Below are positions 48,863 through 60,903 of a stretch of 64,000 bases of DNA, piece by piece. Positions within the stretch are counted from its first letter, which is position 1; every line of letters starts with the position of its first letter. The position numbers and the translations under genes were made by a program. The stretch covers positions 1,797,736 through 1,861,735 of the forward strand of contig CM018607.1 of the NCBI GenBank assembly GCA_009192285.1, written 5' to 3'. This stretch comes from Morchella semilibera (lineage: Eukaryota; Ascomycota; Pezizomycetes; Pezizales; Morchellaceae). The notes below the pieces were generated by a model that was not told the DNA's origin, searched no databases, and was given only the letters and a program-made list of their open reading frames with translations.

Positions 48863-50690
48863 ATGTCGAGATTTCCAGTTAGCCAAGTATTGGAACAACA
48901 AAAACAACACTTACATACTCTTTATATTAACGAAAACCATACAATCAAAGAAATATTGCAGATTCTCCACGATCAAAATATCAAATGCTCACGTATATCA
49001 TTACTAAAGAAATTCAAAGAATGGTCATTTACCAAAAATAAACGAAGTGAAGATACATCATCTCTCCGGGTCAAAATCGCTTATTTATTTTGGAAGCGGT
49101 GTTTAAGTAATCAGAAAATATTACGGGTATGTATAAAAACTGGATTTTAAATGTAGAAAATTTGATATTAACATTATATAGATATTGCAAATGAATGGAT
49201 ATAAAATTGAGATTCGCCGTTTAGTTCAGATACGGAAATCTATGGGAATGTATCGAAGACAAACCAATCAATCGGAAAATGCAGATTTGAGAATACAGAG
49301 TATTATAGAGAAAGAGTTGGAGAAAGGTAATATTACTCTGTCTGGTCGACGTTCTGTATGGGTACATCTTCGAAATATGGGTATTTTGGCTACACAGTAA
49401 GTATAATTATTACTAAAACTTTTTAATCTATTTATGAATATCATTCTTACATTAGGAAAAGTGATCAAATTGGCAGAGCCCTGAAAGTTGTCGACCCTAT
49501 TGGAGTTCAAAACCGATTGAACGGAGTAAATCGTCATCATGCGGAATTTGTTTGCCCAGGACCTAATTGGTGTTGGTCTATTGATGGACATCTGAAATTA
49601 CAGATGTTTGGTATTGAGATATATGCAGCTATCAATTCTTATTCCCGTTACATAACATGGTTCTATTGTGGTGTTTCTTCTAAGACTGGAATCAGCGTTT
49701 TAAGTCAATTCTTGAAAGTAATTCAAGAACAAAATTGTTTACCTTTACATATTCGTTCAGATAGAGGTTCCGAAACAATGTTGTTAGCAGAATCTTTCTG
49801 GAGACTTCATAAAATAGCCACCCCTGCTGTGACTTTTCCTGAAGTCTTTTGGTATGGAACCTCTACAAGAAATGTAAGAATCGAGAGCTGGTGGAGTCAG
49901 TTGACCAAAGGAGCTACAACAGATTGGAAGGTATATTATCTTTCTTAACAAATATATAAAATGAAATTTATATTAACTTCGATAATATAGAGATATTTTA
50001 GAACCCTTCAGAATGAGCAATTCTTTCATGAAGATAGTATTGCAGATACGATCGCATTACTTTTTGTTTATTTACCTATCATCAGAGAAAAACTTCATCA
50101 ATTTGTGGAAAACTGGAATAATCACAAAATACGAAAGCAAAACAACAGACCCAATCTTCCTACTGGTGAACCCTATTATAATTACTATTACCCACCTAAT
50201 GGAATCATCAATTATCAGAAATTTCCTTCTAACGAATCGATAATTGAAATACGAAATGATAAATTACGAAATATACAAACGAATGAATTATATGGTATAT
50301 AGTTACCAAAACTGACTATCAATAGTTAATTTACAAATACTGATATATGTTCTAATAGATGACGACTCTTATCTTCCCTTATCCACAATGGATTATTGTC
50401 ATCAAATACTCAACAGAGGCGGATATCCAACCAAAGTGTCATATGAGGATTTAATGCCAAATGGTAGTAAAACTCATCGCATAATATACCTTTTTTTAAG
50501 GGTACATTTAGCTAGACATATAAGTAACGGAAATCTCAATCCAATATTAAGTTTAATTCCTAAACCGAAGGAAGTACGATCCATTGATAATAGAAGACAA
50601 AACGAAAGGGAAGTAGAATTCTTTGGCGAGGATGAATCAGATATTACGGACAACGAAATTAGCGGTGAAGAAGATTCAGAGAATGAATAG
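48863..50690 (+). CDS. Integrase-core (DDE) transposase with Clr5-like N-terminus
   Basis: Five exons (48863-49126, 49182-49396, 49456-49930, 49991-50294, 50359-50690) give 529 aa with every phase agreeing. The introns are 55-64 nt with GTATGT, GTAAGT or GTATAT donors and TAG acceptors. Residues 1-60 (LYINENHTIKEILQIL ... FKEWSFTKN) resemble the Clr5 DNA-binding domain. The catalytic core starts near 195: GPNWCWSIDGHLKL with Asp203, IRSDRGSE with Asp262, and RNVRIESWWSQL with Glu303, so the DDE triad is intact (D-58-D-40-E). The N-terminus and a C-terminal acidic tail (EDESDITDNEISGEEDSENE) flank the core. Integrase-like proteins with a W-x-[ID]DG ... RIE.WW pattern are known from fungi and animals; the exact superfamily name is uncertain. 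It is the rightmost gene in the transposon and presumably cuts and joins its ends. Confidence 0.85.
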
Positions 50691-50859
50691 CTATATTTGT
50701 TTATCAGATTAGTAATTGTTACTTTCATATATATGTAACGGTAATACTTTGATTAATATTTTATTGCTGTTTGAATCATTTATACACAGTAATATGATTA
50801 TGATGCGTTAGATAATGTTCTATTCATGAAGCCTCGAAAGTTTTTATCAACCATTCCCG

Positions 50860-50990
50860 GCGGGCATATGGCGGGCATATATAGCTGCGGGTGAGGGCAC
50901 AACACTCTTCCCGCTTAGGTGGGCACAACAACACCCTTCCCGCTTAGATGGGCACAACACCATTCTCGCCACCCTTCCCCCTCCCGTTTA
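50860..50990. repeat. Subterminal tandem repeats at the transposon's right end
   Basis: Two copies of GCGGGCATAT are followed by three imperfect units of 26-31 bp, each starting GGGCACAACA and ending with a CTTCCCGCTTAG-like word. Like the left minisatellite, this is a GC-rich island in AT-rich sequence. Confidence 0.8.
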
Positions 50991-51252
50991 TCAGATACTA
51001 TACCGCGAGTTTATCAAATACAGCTAATTCAGCATAATAGTACATACAATCCTATAGCCTAATGTTAGCGATTTTACTTCATTTCGATTTCAGCATTCTA
51101 GATTTAATCAATCTAATTACAAGTAAATAATAAGAGAAATTTATAATTGTAATAATAAATAGTTCTTTATTTATTCTATTCAATATATTTTTATTTTCTC
51201 TAAGGTTTAGGGGTTTTGCATTTTGGTGCGTCATGCACTATCGCTCCACTAA

Positions 51253-51284
51253 AAAATGTACTTTTGTAAATATGAGCCGCCGTA
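51253..51284 (-). repeat. Right terminal inverted repeat
   Basis: Read on the minus strand it is TACGGCGGCT, six variable bases, then TACAAAAGTACATTTT. It matches 44786-44817 at 27 of 32 positions. Confidence 0.85.
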
Positions 51285-51290
51285 CACGAC
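51282..51290. repeat. Right flanking direct repeat (possible target duplication)
   Basis: GTACACGAC, identical to 44777-44785. The first three bases also extend the match between the terminal repeats, which leaves the exact element border open by about 3 bp. Confidence 0.5.
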
Positions 51291-51957
51291 ACGAAACAAG
51301 ACGAGACCTCTATTGGCCCCACCCCACCCCGCACATAGAATGAGCAGGTTTTGTGGTTAAAGGGAGCTAGTGCAAGTGTTGCACAACGTCTCGAGACTGC
51401 AGCTCGAGCACCAGACTATATCACATTAAAATCTGAACTAGGGTTAGGGTTTGGGTGTTCTCGAATTCATATCTCAAAATACTCTAGATATCCTCCATTT
51501 TGCAACGTTTTAATATGTTCCGGGACAGATTGTCTTGCCCATCTACAGCTCCCATCTTTTTTCGTATCGCTTAAAAAACAGAGTCTCGGGTAAACAATAG
51601 TGGGGCTAGCTATTGGGATCACTAATCTAATTCTAATTCTCATGAACATCTATATGTATATACTATCATTATCTAACTCTTTTCATCACCTTGCCCAAAC
51701 GTGCTACATAACTGTAAAAGACACCTAAATCCATATATACCCAAACTAAAACCCAAAAGGAAACCGAACTGATGCAACACCCAATATATATACCCAAGCC
51801 TCATCCCTTATCTACCTCATACTAATCACTAGAAACAACTCGTCTAAAGGTGGAAAATCTGATTATCGATATCACTGGGTTAGACGAGGAAGAGGAGGAG
51901 CAGGAGGAGGTGGAGGAGGAAGAGGGGAGGAAGAGACACACCACATCATCATCATCA
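51291..51957. other. Spacer between transposon and giant gene
   Basis: Contains CTAGGGTTAGGGTTTGGG (51438-51455), another telomere-like word, and an acidic GAGGAGGA-rich run at 51888-51930 on the plus strand. The latter opens frames by chance just past the stop of the giant gene and probably lies in its 3' UTR. Confidence 0.5.
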
Positions 51958-54900
51958 TCACGATGCCCCTTCCACCAGCCCCCTGAAATGACTCGCTGCC
52001 ACCACCGCCCCCTTCCCGGGAGTCAACCACCGCACGGTAAACACAGCATCCTTCTCTCCTGTCTTCCCATCCCACGAAAACAGCCACACACCATCCTCCC
52101 AGCAGGTGATTTGGTTATCGCACATTGCCAAAGTGACCACGACATGCGTATCTCCTCCGCCAGCAAGGAACCTGCTACTCTCGGTAATGAGGGTGTGCCT
52201 GCCAGTCGAGGAGTCACGCATCATCCATACTGGTGTCCTGTCTTCGAAGAAGCGTATGCATACACCGCCGAAGAGCGTGATACGGGTGTCCCCAGTGGAG
52301 GATCTGACGCGGAAGCGATACTGGGTGATGCTGAAGGCGGATTTGGACTTTGAACGGGTCTTGTTTGTCATCCACATAGTCCTAAATTGAAGGATGAAAT
52401 CTTGTCAGTGGATGGATAATATATATGCATATACGAGTACCTGTTCTGTGGCTGAGAGATGAGAGGTGGGGAGGTGGAAGTAGGGACAACATACGCTCCG
52501 ACCGCCTTCTCCGGGACACTAAATCGCAATTCTCCACTTTTAAACACCGGCTTCACCGCCGCCGCGGCCGCACCATCCTCCACCGCCCACGCCGATCTAC
52601 CACTCTCCGAAAACACCACTTCCACAGCCCCCGCATCCGTCCTCCACGACGGTAAAGAATGGAACGCCGTCGGCAGCGTCACAAGCCCCTTAATCTCCAC
52701 CTCAAACTCCCCAGGCCCGGGCACACAGCCCGCTTGGAACTTCAGGGACTCGATCGGCGCCACTGCCCGCTCTATCCTTTTTACCACCACCTTCCCCTGC
52801 TCAAGCACCGTCACAGCGCTGGGCTCGCAGTGGAGCATGATCCTACACCATCTGCCGTCCACGGTGACGGAGGAGGGTCCTCGTTTTTCGTAACGCCCGT
52901 CGCTCTCCCACGTTACCCATGAGACGTTACCCTTATTATATTGGAGCCGCAGAGGCGTCTCGCCGGCGAATACTACGGGGGAGTGCAGATCGACCTCGTC
53001 CATATCTTTGATCAGGGTCAAGCGGAGGTCGTAGATGACAGTGAAGCCCGGTGCCATGACCAGGGAGGGGAGACCGAGGGTTGCCCCTGCACACAGACCG
53101 GAGACAGGTTGGGGGGGGGAGGGGGAGGGGGAGGAGGGGGACGAGGGTTTTTTTGTGAACTTGAGGAGGCTGAGGTCGGGGGTGAGGGCTGCTTGGATGT
53201 CCTTCTGCTGGTCGGGGAAGGTCCATGCCATGGGGTTGGGGAAGGGCGGCGGCAGGTGGTGCGTGAGGGTATTTGAAGCGTCGCTGGAGTAAACAGTCCA
53301 GGCGCCGTCGTCTTCGCGCGGTTCGATGGGGATCTTGCCGTACATGAGGGAAAGGGTAATAACGCCTGTAGGTTTTTTTTTACGCACCAACAGTGAGCAT
53401 CATATATCACTGGGATACGGTCAAAGATCACCTGCTGGATGAAACAAATCATGGGAGAATGAACCACTCACCTCCAATCACACTGAAAACATTGACCTTG
53501 ATCTCCTTGTTATCATGCACTTCAAATTCAAAGCAGGGCTCCAGTTCCTTTGGCATTTGGGGCACTGTCTTGAGTGGTTTGATGCTGAACTTTGCTTTGT
53601 CGACTTCTCCCCCGGATGATATGACTACTGTAAAGGTACCTCCCGCAGTGCCGGTGCCGATATAGAGAGGTAGACCTTCAACGTCGAATTCTGATGGTGA
53701 GGAAGCTTCCTCGACGGCGATGGAGAAGAGCGGAACCTCCGGCAGCACCTGCATGTCAGGAATGAACAGCTTGCATGTGTAAGTTCCCACTGCAAGATAT
53801 TACAGTTAGATCATGACACATCACTCGAACTGTAGCACTGGAATCAACCACCAACCTGGCACAGTCTTTGGAACAGTAAACATCGCACTCCACAAGCCAA
53901 CAGTATCCGCCGCCTTCACCTGCACATCCACGACTTCCACTATAGTCTTTTTCGTAATGAGGACCAATTTCCCGCCATACTCCTTCACATCCTTCTCCCC
54001 CGCGCCTTCGATCTGCAGCATGGCCGGCTCATCAAGTTCGGCCTTCAGGCTCCCCTCGCCGACCACCCTCGGTTTCACCTCTATGGCCGATCCGGGCGCA
54101 AACGGAGCCAGCTCAGCCCCCGCCACCGTCACCTTCAGGATCGTCTTGCCGTTGTTCTTTGGGCTCGGATAGTACGCGATCATATATGTGCCGTCTTCTT
54201 GGTCAACGATGCCCACCACCGGGTCATCGGTCGTCTCACTCACCGCAAGTACCCGGTCTCCGCCGGTGAAGCGGCGACGGCCGTCAGTGTCCAGGGTGAC
54301 GAGGAGCGCCTTGGACAGCTTGCCGACCGTGTGGGACACGGAGGTGAGAAGGCAGCGCGAGGGATCGATATCTGCTGGGCCGGTGGTAGCGGTGGAGACG
54401 AGGAAGGGGCTGCCAGTCACATGCTCGCCGTTGTAGAGCACCGCGATGATGTTGTCCGGAAGCTCGGGGCGGGTGTAGGAGATATGGAGAAGGCCATCCA
54501 AAGTGACTGTGATCTTCGCGACCTCGGCCTCTTCGTCCTGGTGCAGGAGTAGAACCTCGAAGGCTGCCCTGTCGCTCTCGGTGATGGGGAAACTGTTACC
54601 GGCCTGGTCGAGCCCGCGCACACTGAATGATACTGGTCCCGTTTCCCCCGTCGAGAGACCGGGGCCGTAGCAGCGGAAAGCGGTGAGTGCCCGCGGGGGT
54701 AGAACATCGAACCCGTGAGCGGTGGCGATCAGCTGCCCCTCTTCGTGGGTGGCGTTTGTGGGCACCTTGCAGCTAAGAGTCCATTTTCCGGCTTCATCAA
54801 AAATCAGAGGGATATCGTATCGCCCATCGGGATGGATTTCCGGCTCCACGGGCGTCAGGGCGTTGGGATCCTCCTTCCAGAGAGTGACACCAAGGTCTTC

Positions 54901-57900
54901 CGGAGCCAGACTTCCGGGGCCATTACTGACATAGAAGCGCTGACCATACTGGTCGTATGCCTCGATGGTGGCCATGTATTTCGTTGATCCGGCATAGTAC
55001 GGCGGGAGCGGGAGCGTCAGGATACTCTTCTCGACGCTTGCAACTGCAGCACCCTCGGTGATCTTGAGACACAAGGGCGACATGTCCAGCGGGCGTTCGT
55101 TGACGAGGATGCGGATATAGTAGTCTTCCACCGGCGCGGCCGGGCGTGTGTACTCGAAGGTTACTAGGCCGGCGGCGGCGTCGAAGAAGATGGGGATTAG
55201 TTCTAGGTCCCCGCCACCTACCCCACCGCCCTCTAGGATGGCTGAACAGGTCCTGTTGTCCATCTTGGGGATGGTGTTGAATTGGTCGCGCACAAGCACC
55301 GAGAAGCCCGTTTTCAGGCCGGCCATGCCGGAGCAGAGGCCTTCCCCGTATGCAATGGAACATGTCGGATCAATGGAGGGCTCCACCTCGACCGTGGCTG
55401 GCGAGCCCTTGATATTCTCACCATTAAGGGTCACGCTCAGCTCGCACATACCAGGCGAGGGCGGATCAAAGCTCAGCTTGATGGCGTCGTTCATCCAGTT
55501 CACGGCCACCGGGATGGGGTCCGGGTGCAGCTCCTTCCCGGCGGCGTCTTGATATTGCATCTTGATGGTGAAGGCCTGGCTGTCCTCCCTATAGCCAAAA
55601 CGATTCTTGCCTTGGGTGTCCTTCGGGAAGATGTGTGCGTAGCCACGCCGCGTGATGACCGGGCCAAGGGCCTTCAACACCGACTGCCGCCCCAGCACAC
55701 TGGCGGTCTCGGTCACGGCGCAGCCAAAGTCGAGGGTGTCCTTGGGGGTGCCGACGCGGATGGTGTAGTCTCCTACGGTGCTGGGGCGCTTGTAGGTGCA
55801 GGACCAGCCAGCCTTGATCGGCTCAAATGTGGTGATGACCTCGACGTCCTGGAGTGCCTCGGCATCCTTCAGGATCGCATTTGGTATGATCTGGACCTGG
55901 AGCTCCCCTGGGTCCTTTGTCTCGGGTAGATGACCGGCGGGGTAGATGTACAGCTCGACTGTCTCGGACCCGGGGCCTGGGGTTCTACCAGGCCCGCCAA
56001 CGATCCATTTCGCGCCTTCCTTGGGGTCGGCGTCCTTGTTTGGCTCGTCGCCCTCCTCGCCCTCGCCCCTCCCGGTACTCTCCCAATCGCCCCAGATACT
56101 ACCCACTATGCCTTCAAAGATGGAGGTGACGAGTCCCCAGGCGATATCCTCAAGTACACCGAGCGTGAGCAGCTGTTGGAAAACAATCATTGTCAGTGTC
56201 AATGACCAAAACGACAACCAGGGGTATGTGCATGTCTGTGCAGGCAGTGAGGCCGGCGGGAGCATCATGACCTCTGAGAAACGGCAGACAAGAAGAAGAA
56301 AGGAAGAGAGCACTAGGGGAAAACATACAGCCGCGCCCACCGCCAGGACTCCCGCAACCCCCGATATTACGCCGCGTACAAGCCTCAACACCTTGTCCGC
56401 TACCCCCTTGACGGCCTTAAAGGTCCTATACAGCTTCCTCACCAGCTTCGCTGCCTGCTTAACGTCGATGCCCGCGATTCTCAGTGGGCCCTTCGGGAGC
56501 TCGTAGCTCACGCTCACGCGCAGGCCCATGAACACCAGCTGTCCATCCAGCATCCCCGACACCCGTCCCTTGCGGACAACACTCAGGGTCAAGGCGGGCT
56601 TCACCATGCTGGTGAGCTTGGGGTAGACCTTTGAGAGGTTCCAGTCCGCGCATGTGCCCTTGAACGTCCCCTTCATTGTGTTCTTCCACGCAAGGTCGAG
56701 GTCGATCGTGAGGATGCGTGGTCCGACATCGATGTCGAGCGAGACGGTGCCGGCGGTAAGCATGTAGAGCAGCTCCGTGATGTTGCAGCCCCCCAGCTTT
56801 GATCCTTGCTGCTTGCTCGGGTCCTCCGATGTGCCCCCCATATCCAACGACAGATGCAGGTTTTCCTTTGCCGCCACCATGTCCACCATCACGATACCGC
56901 TCTTGCTCTTGCCCTTCTTCACCGCCAGGTCTCCGTGCAGATGTAGCTTCAGCTTGGCGCTCTCTATGATGTTCTCGATACTGAGGCGCGCATACATATT
57001 TTGCAGGGCCAGCGTCGGGCGGATGATATCCCACCTAGTCTCCTTGCTGTCCACACGGAGCACCATGCTATCTACCAGATATCCCCGCCCCCCTTGCATG
57101 CGGAACGTGAGTGTCGCCGTGGTCGTCGTGTCTTTCCACTCCGCGACCCCGGTACCGTCAGGCACTCGCGGCGCGTCTCTCACTACCACCGCGGTCTCAG
57201 GCCCCGCGAGCCTGGCCGCATCGGCAGCCGTGACGTCTTGCACCTCGAGCGTCAGGGTCTTGCGGTCGTAACTAGCGGTGGCCGTGAAGCTAGCGCCGCC
57301 GATTGTGACCTTTCCGCCGATAGACACGCCATATTTCCACCTGTCCGTTCTCCCCGACGCGGCAATTTCTTTCTCTGATTGTGCTATGCAGAGCACCTTC
57401 AGCTTGAGTTCCGTGATGGTTATGTGCTCCCCGATCTTCCACGGCTTCGCCTGTAGGTCGAGAGTGAGCATGACGCTCGTCAGGCCCCACGACGAGGATG
57501 CGTTCGGCCTGGAGGCAAGCACTTTCAGTGCGAAGCCGCTGTCCGCTTCTGCCACTTCGTGTAGATTGTCGGCTGGAAAGTTCTCAGGAACCAGCTCCGA
57601 GGGGCTGCGCGAGACGAGGGCCGAGAAGAGAGAAGCGGGGGTGCCGCCGGTGGTGAGTGTAAACGAGAGCTGCTTGTTTTCGGACGAGAAGTGGAGGGTT
57701 GTACGGATCTGGTGGGGCGAGTCCCCAATGGAGAGGAGACCGGCTGCGGCGAACTCTACCTTGCGCGCATCGGACCCGGTGAGGTGCGTGAGTGTCAGTC
57801 CGAGGGCGGCCTTCTGCAGAATGAGGGAGGGCCAGGGGGAGCGGGTGATAGTCCATGGGTCGTTGGTGGAGAGCGTGAATGTGAGCGATTCGAGAGAGAA

Positions 57901-60900
57901 CCTGTTCCCGTGGCCGGCCTTTTTGGAAATGCGCGCTCTGACGGTGAGAGCGCTGCTCTCTGTATCGATGAGCGATTTGGGTTGGATGGGATAGTCACCT
58001 ACGTTGATATTTTCCCGTCATATGCATCAGTCGGGCCTTTTGTCAATGGACATATAGAAAATAGGGTTGGGGCAAGGAAGCTGGGGAGGGGGGGGGCGGG
58101 GAATGGGAGCGGGGTGAAAGAGCGGGGTTAATGATCATTGACCCATGCACCAATGATTGATCTCGCAACAAACCATGCAGAGCAAGAGGGTAAGACGATT
58201 GGTTGATTGACAATCCATTAATTGTTTGGAAAGAAATATAATGGCAAACAGTTGCAGTATTGCAGCGTGCTCACCTGGAATCATCTCCTTGGTCTCCCCC
58301 TCCTCCGGTATGACGTTCCCCATCACGCCCGTCTCGGTCAGCGCTTTTGGCGACGGGGCCACTCGCTCCTCGCCCCCGCCAGCCACAGGCTTCCTGGTCA
58401 GCGAAATCCCAACTTCCATCGTCGTGATCTTTGCGTTGTGCTTTGCCAGGCCCAAGAACTCTACTCGATAGTTCCCGTTCTTTGCCCTTACTGCGCCAAA
58501 GAGCTCAGCAGCCCAGTCGTATCCTCCCCCACCACTACCACTAGTACCGCCACCACCATCACCTCCACCATCACCACTCTTTTTAACCCTCTTGGTTGTC
58601 CGCCGCGAAACGAGCACGTTCAGATATGCGTCTGTTAGTTCCAGCCCTTCCCAGATCTTCCAGGTGCCCTGGACAGCGACGCGCACCTTGACCCGCGTGA
58701 GGCGAGTCTTTCGCTCTGCATCCCCTTGCCCCTCTCGCGCGGGGTCCTTTCTAAACTCTACGAATACTTTGGCATCGATACTTCTCAGTGCCTGATCCGG
58801 CTTCCCCGGGAAGCTCCCGAGGTCCCACCCCGTAATGTTCGGTGGCTTGGTATCCGCCCCGCAGAACTTCCCATCAGCTATCAGGGCTGTCGGCAACACG
58901 CCGACGGGACCGTCCGGCTGTACAGTGACCGAGAAGCCCAGCCAGAAAGCCATATCCTCGCTGCGCTTGGCGCCCGCGGCAAAAGCGAAGAGCTCGGTGC
59001 TGTCACCGAGCGTGGCCCTGCCGTAGACGTAGCCGGAGATGACGCGCTTGGCCAGGTCTCGCGGGTCCTTGACGTCGAACATGAGGCCGCAGTCTGTGAT
59101 GGCCAGCGAGTCGGTGACCTGCCAGGTCTTGTTGTGGTTGGCGGTGAAGCGTGCACGCGTGAGGGTCCTTGAGTGGAATTCGAGGAGGATACTGCGCTCC
59201 GTACCGTCGATAGGGGAGGCGACGTCGCTGAGGCTGACAGGGCTGGCGGCGGGGGCGGGGTGGGAGGAGGCGAACTCCTCGAGGGGGTCTGGTTTTTCTT
59301 GTTCTTCCTCTTGTTTATTCTTTTCTTCTGCTGTTTCCTTTTTCTCTAGGTCTCTGTCATCTTTATCGTCGTCGGTCTCCTCCACCTCCTCCACCTCCTC
59401 CGGTTGAATGGTCAGGAGGGCGGGGTCGGCGGCGAGGGCGGTCAGCTGGCAGTAGTCGTCGTCGGGCAGTGTGCCTCGTATCTCGACAATCTCCGTCTTT
59501 GAGTCGTAGCTTATGCGTACGGGGACCTGGAACTGCCCTCTTCGCAGCGACAGCGTAGCCTCCACAGAACCTACAAACCTCCATTTATTCTCACCCTTCT
59601 CCTCTGCCTCTGCTTGTGATTCTTCCTGCTCTTTGATCTCCTCTGTGTCGTCCTCTGTGGCTGCTGCTGTGCCTCCCGATTTCTCCAGCTTGAGTGCAAA
59701 CGCAATACGCCGCACCGCCAGCTCCTCCACGACCCTCCACTCGAAGCCCGTCAGCTCCGCCCTGACCGCAACGGTTTTGATGCCCCAGCTGCTCCCCGCA
59801 GCAGCCCCCTTCTCGATCCTCACCATTGCCTGCACCGCGCCCTGCGTCCCCTCTAGGTAGCGGCCCACATCAGGCAGTCCCGGTGGTAATATCGCCGCCA
59901 GCTCTCCGCCATCGCCGCCCACCTTCTCTCCCACGACGGCATCCATGACATCTCTCGGGCTCACATCACGCCAGCCCTGAACGCCGACCTTGACCACCGC
60001 AGCACCGCCCCCCGCCGCTCCCAGATCGATCTTGACGCCGATATCTGCCCGCGCCCGCGCCCGCCCAATCAGCATCCTGCCCACCAGCCCCGCATCCTAG
60101 TTCCACTGCTCTCCCTCGTACTGTCGCCACGCCCGCAGCTCGATTGCCCCGTCCGTCACCAGCAGGCTGGGCACCGGCCGCCACCTCATCCTCGCATCAA
60201 CACGCACCTTTACCTCTTTCACAGAGTACACGCCGGCCGTGTCGCGCGCCACTGTCACGCTAGCAGTCAGCGCCCACTGCGTCGCCGACGGATCGCGCAG
60301 CGCCCCCACAATATCATCATCCAGCCCCTCCAATGGTAGAGGTAGCCCCCCCGCGCCACCCTGGTCGCCGGCAAGCGCCCGCGCGACTTCCTCCGGCGTG
60401 ACTGAATCACCAGTCGACCGCACGCGCAGCGACAGCGTGAACTCTATAGGCGCCTCACTACGCAGGTCCGGGATCTCGCCCGTGACGGAGAGGAGGCACT
60501 CTGCGAGCGTTGCGGTGGCTGTCAGCGTGGCGGAGAGGCTGCGGTTGAGCGGCTCGCTGCCGTAGTAGCCGTCGAGCATAAGGGCGACGGAGTTGAGGGT
60601 GAAGCCCGGGACGATGGTCCAGTTGGCGTCGAGCTGGGTGTAGAGGTGGGCTGAGAGTACGTAGGTGAGGGCCTGCGATGCGGGGGTGCCCTTGGTGCTG
60701 CCGCCGGTGGGGAAGGAGATTTGCTTTTCGGTGCTGTCGAGGAGGGCGGCCATTGCAGCCCTGATGGCACCGTCGGATTCAGAGGCGGATAAGGGGGGCT
60801 TTGAGGGGGGTTCGGTCTCAGAGGGCTGTGGGGCCTCTGAGGGCTGTACGGGATCGAGTTCGGCCTCGGTGACGGTGCTTGTGTCGGGATCGGTGGCTGA

Positions 60901-60903
60901 CAT
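51958..60903 (-). CDS. Giant filamin-repeat protein with W-x-[IV] modules
   Basis: Six exons (60903-58275, 57998-56329, 56172-53856, 53789-53472, 53365-52441, 52381-51958) join in phase over 2,761 codons. I do not know its function. The N-terminal half holds seven copies of a beta-rich module with a core like TWQVTDSLAITDCGL, TWKIWEGLELTDAYL or PWKIGEHITITELKL. From about 55700 to 53480 come Ig-like filamin/ABP280 repeats (for example CYGPGLSTGETGPVSFSVRG then GEHVTGSPFLVS). The C-terminal region is beta-rich with W-x-E/D signatures, such as CWEDGVWLFSWDG. There is no signal peptide or motor domain. Filamin repeats elsewhere dimerise and scaffold proteins on actin. An in-frame TAG (60099-60097, codon 269) interrupts the first exon; it disappears if a 45-nt intron (60121-60077) is spliced. 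The 156-nt intron at 56328-56173 is itself open in frame. Start ATG 60903 is preceded by a GC-run-rich leader. Confidence 0.8.

Larger units (their letters stand above)
44777..51290. mobile_element. Three-gene DNA transposon with integrase-core (DDE) transposase
   Basis: An AT-rich block of about 6.5 kb clearly different in composition from its GC-richer flanks. Its ends carry 32-bp terminal inverted repeats (44786-44817 and 51253-51284): TACGGCGGCT, a 6-nt variable spacer, then TACAAAAGTACATTTT, with 27 of 32 bases identical. A 9-bp direct word GTACACGAC lies at both ends (44777-44785, 51282-51290) and may be the target duplication; it overlaps the right repeat by 3 bp, so the exact borders are uncertain. 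Inside are three genes (+, -, +), with GC-rich minisatellites near each end. The transposase has all three catalytic acidic residues and no broken frame, so the element looks whole and possibly recent. It has no polymerase, capsid or reverse transcriptase. The nearest named group I can think of is the eukaryotic IS3-like (IS3EU) or related integrase-type DNA transposons, but I cannot confirm this. Confidence 0.85.

Noticed and set aside
48343-48882. Hydrophobic frames in the spacer between the transposon's divergent genes
   Set aside because: The composition is that of AT-rich non-coding DNA, with no conserved motif and overlap with the transposase start.
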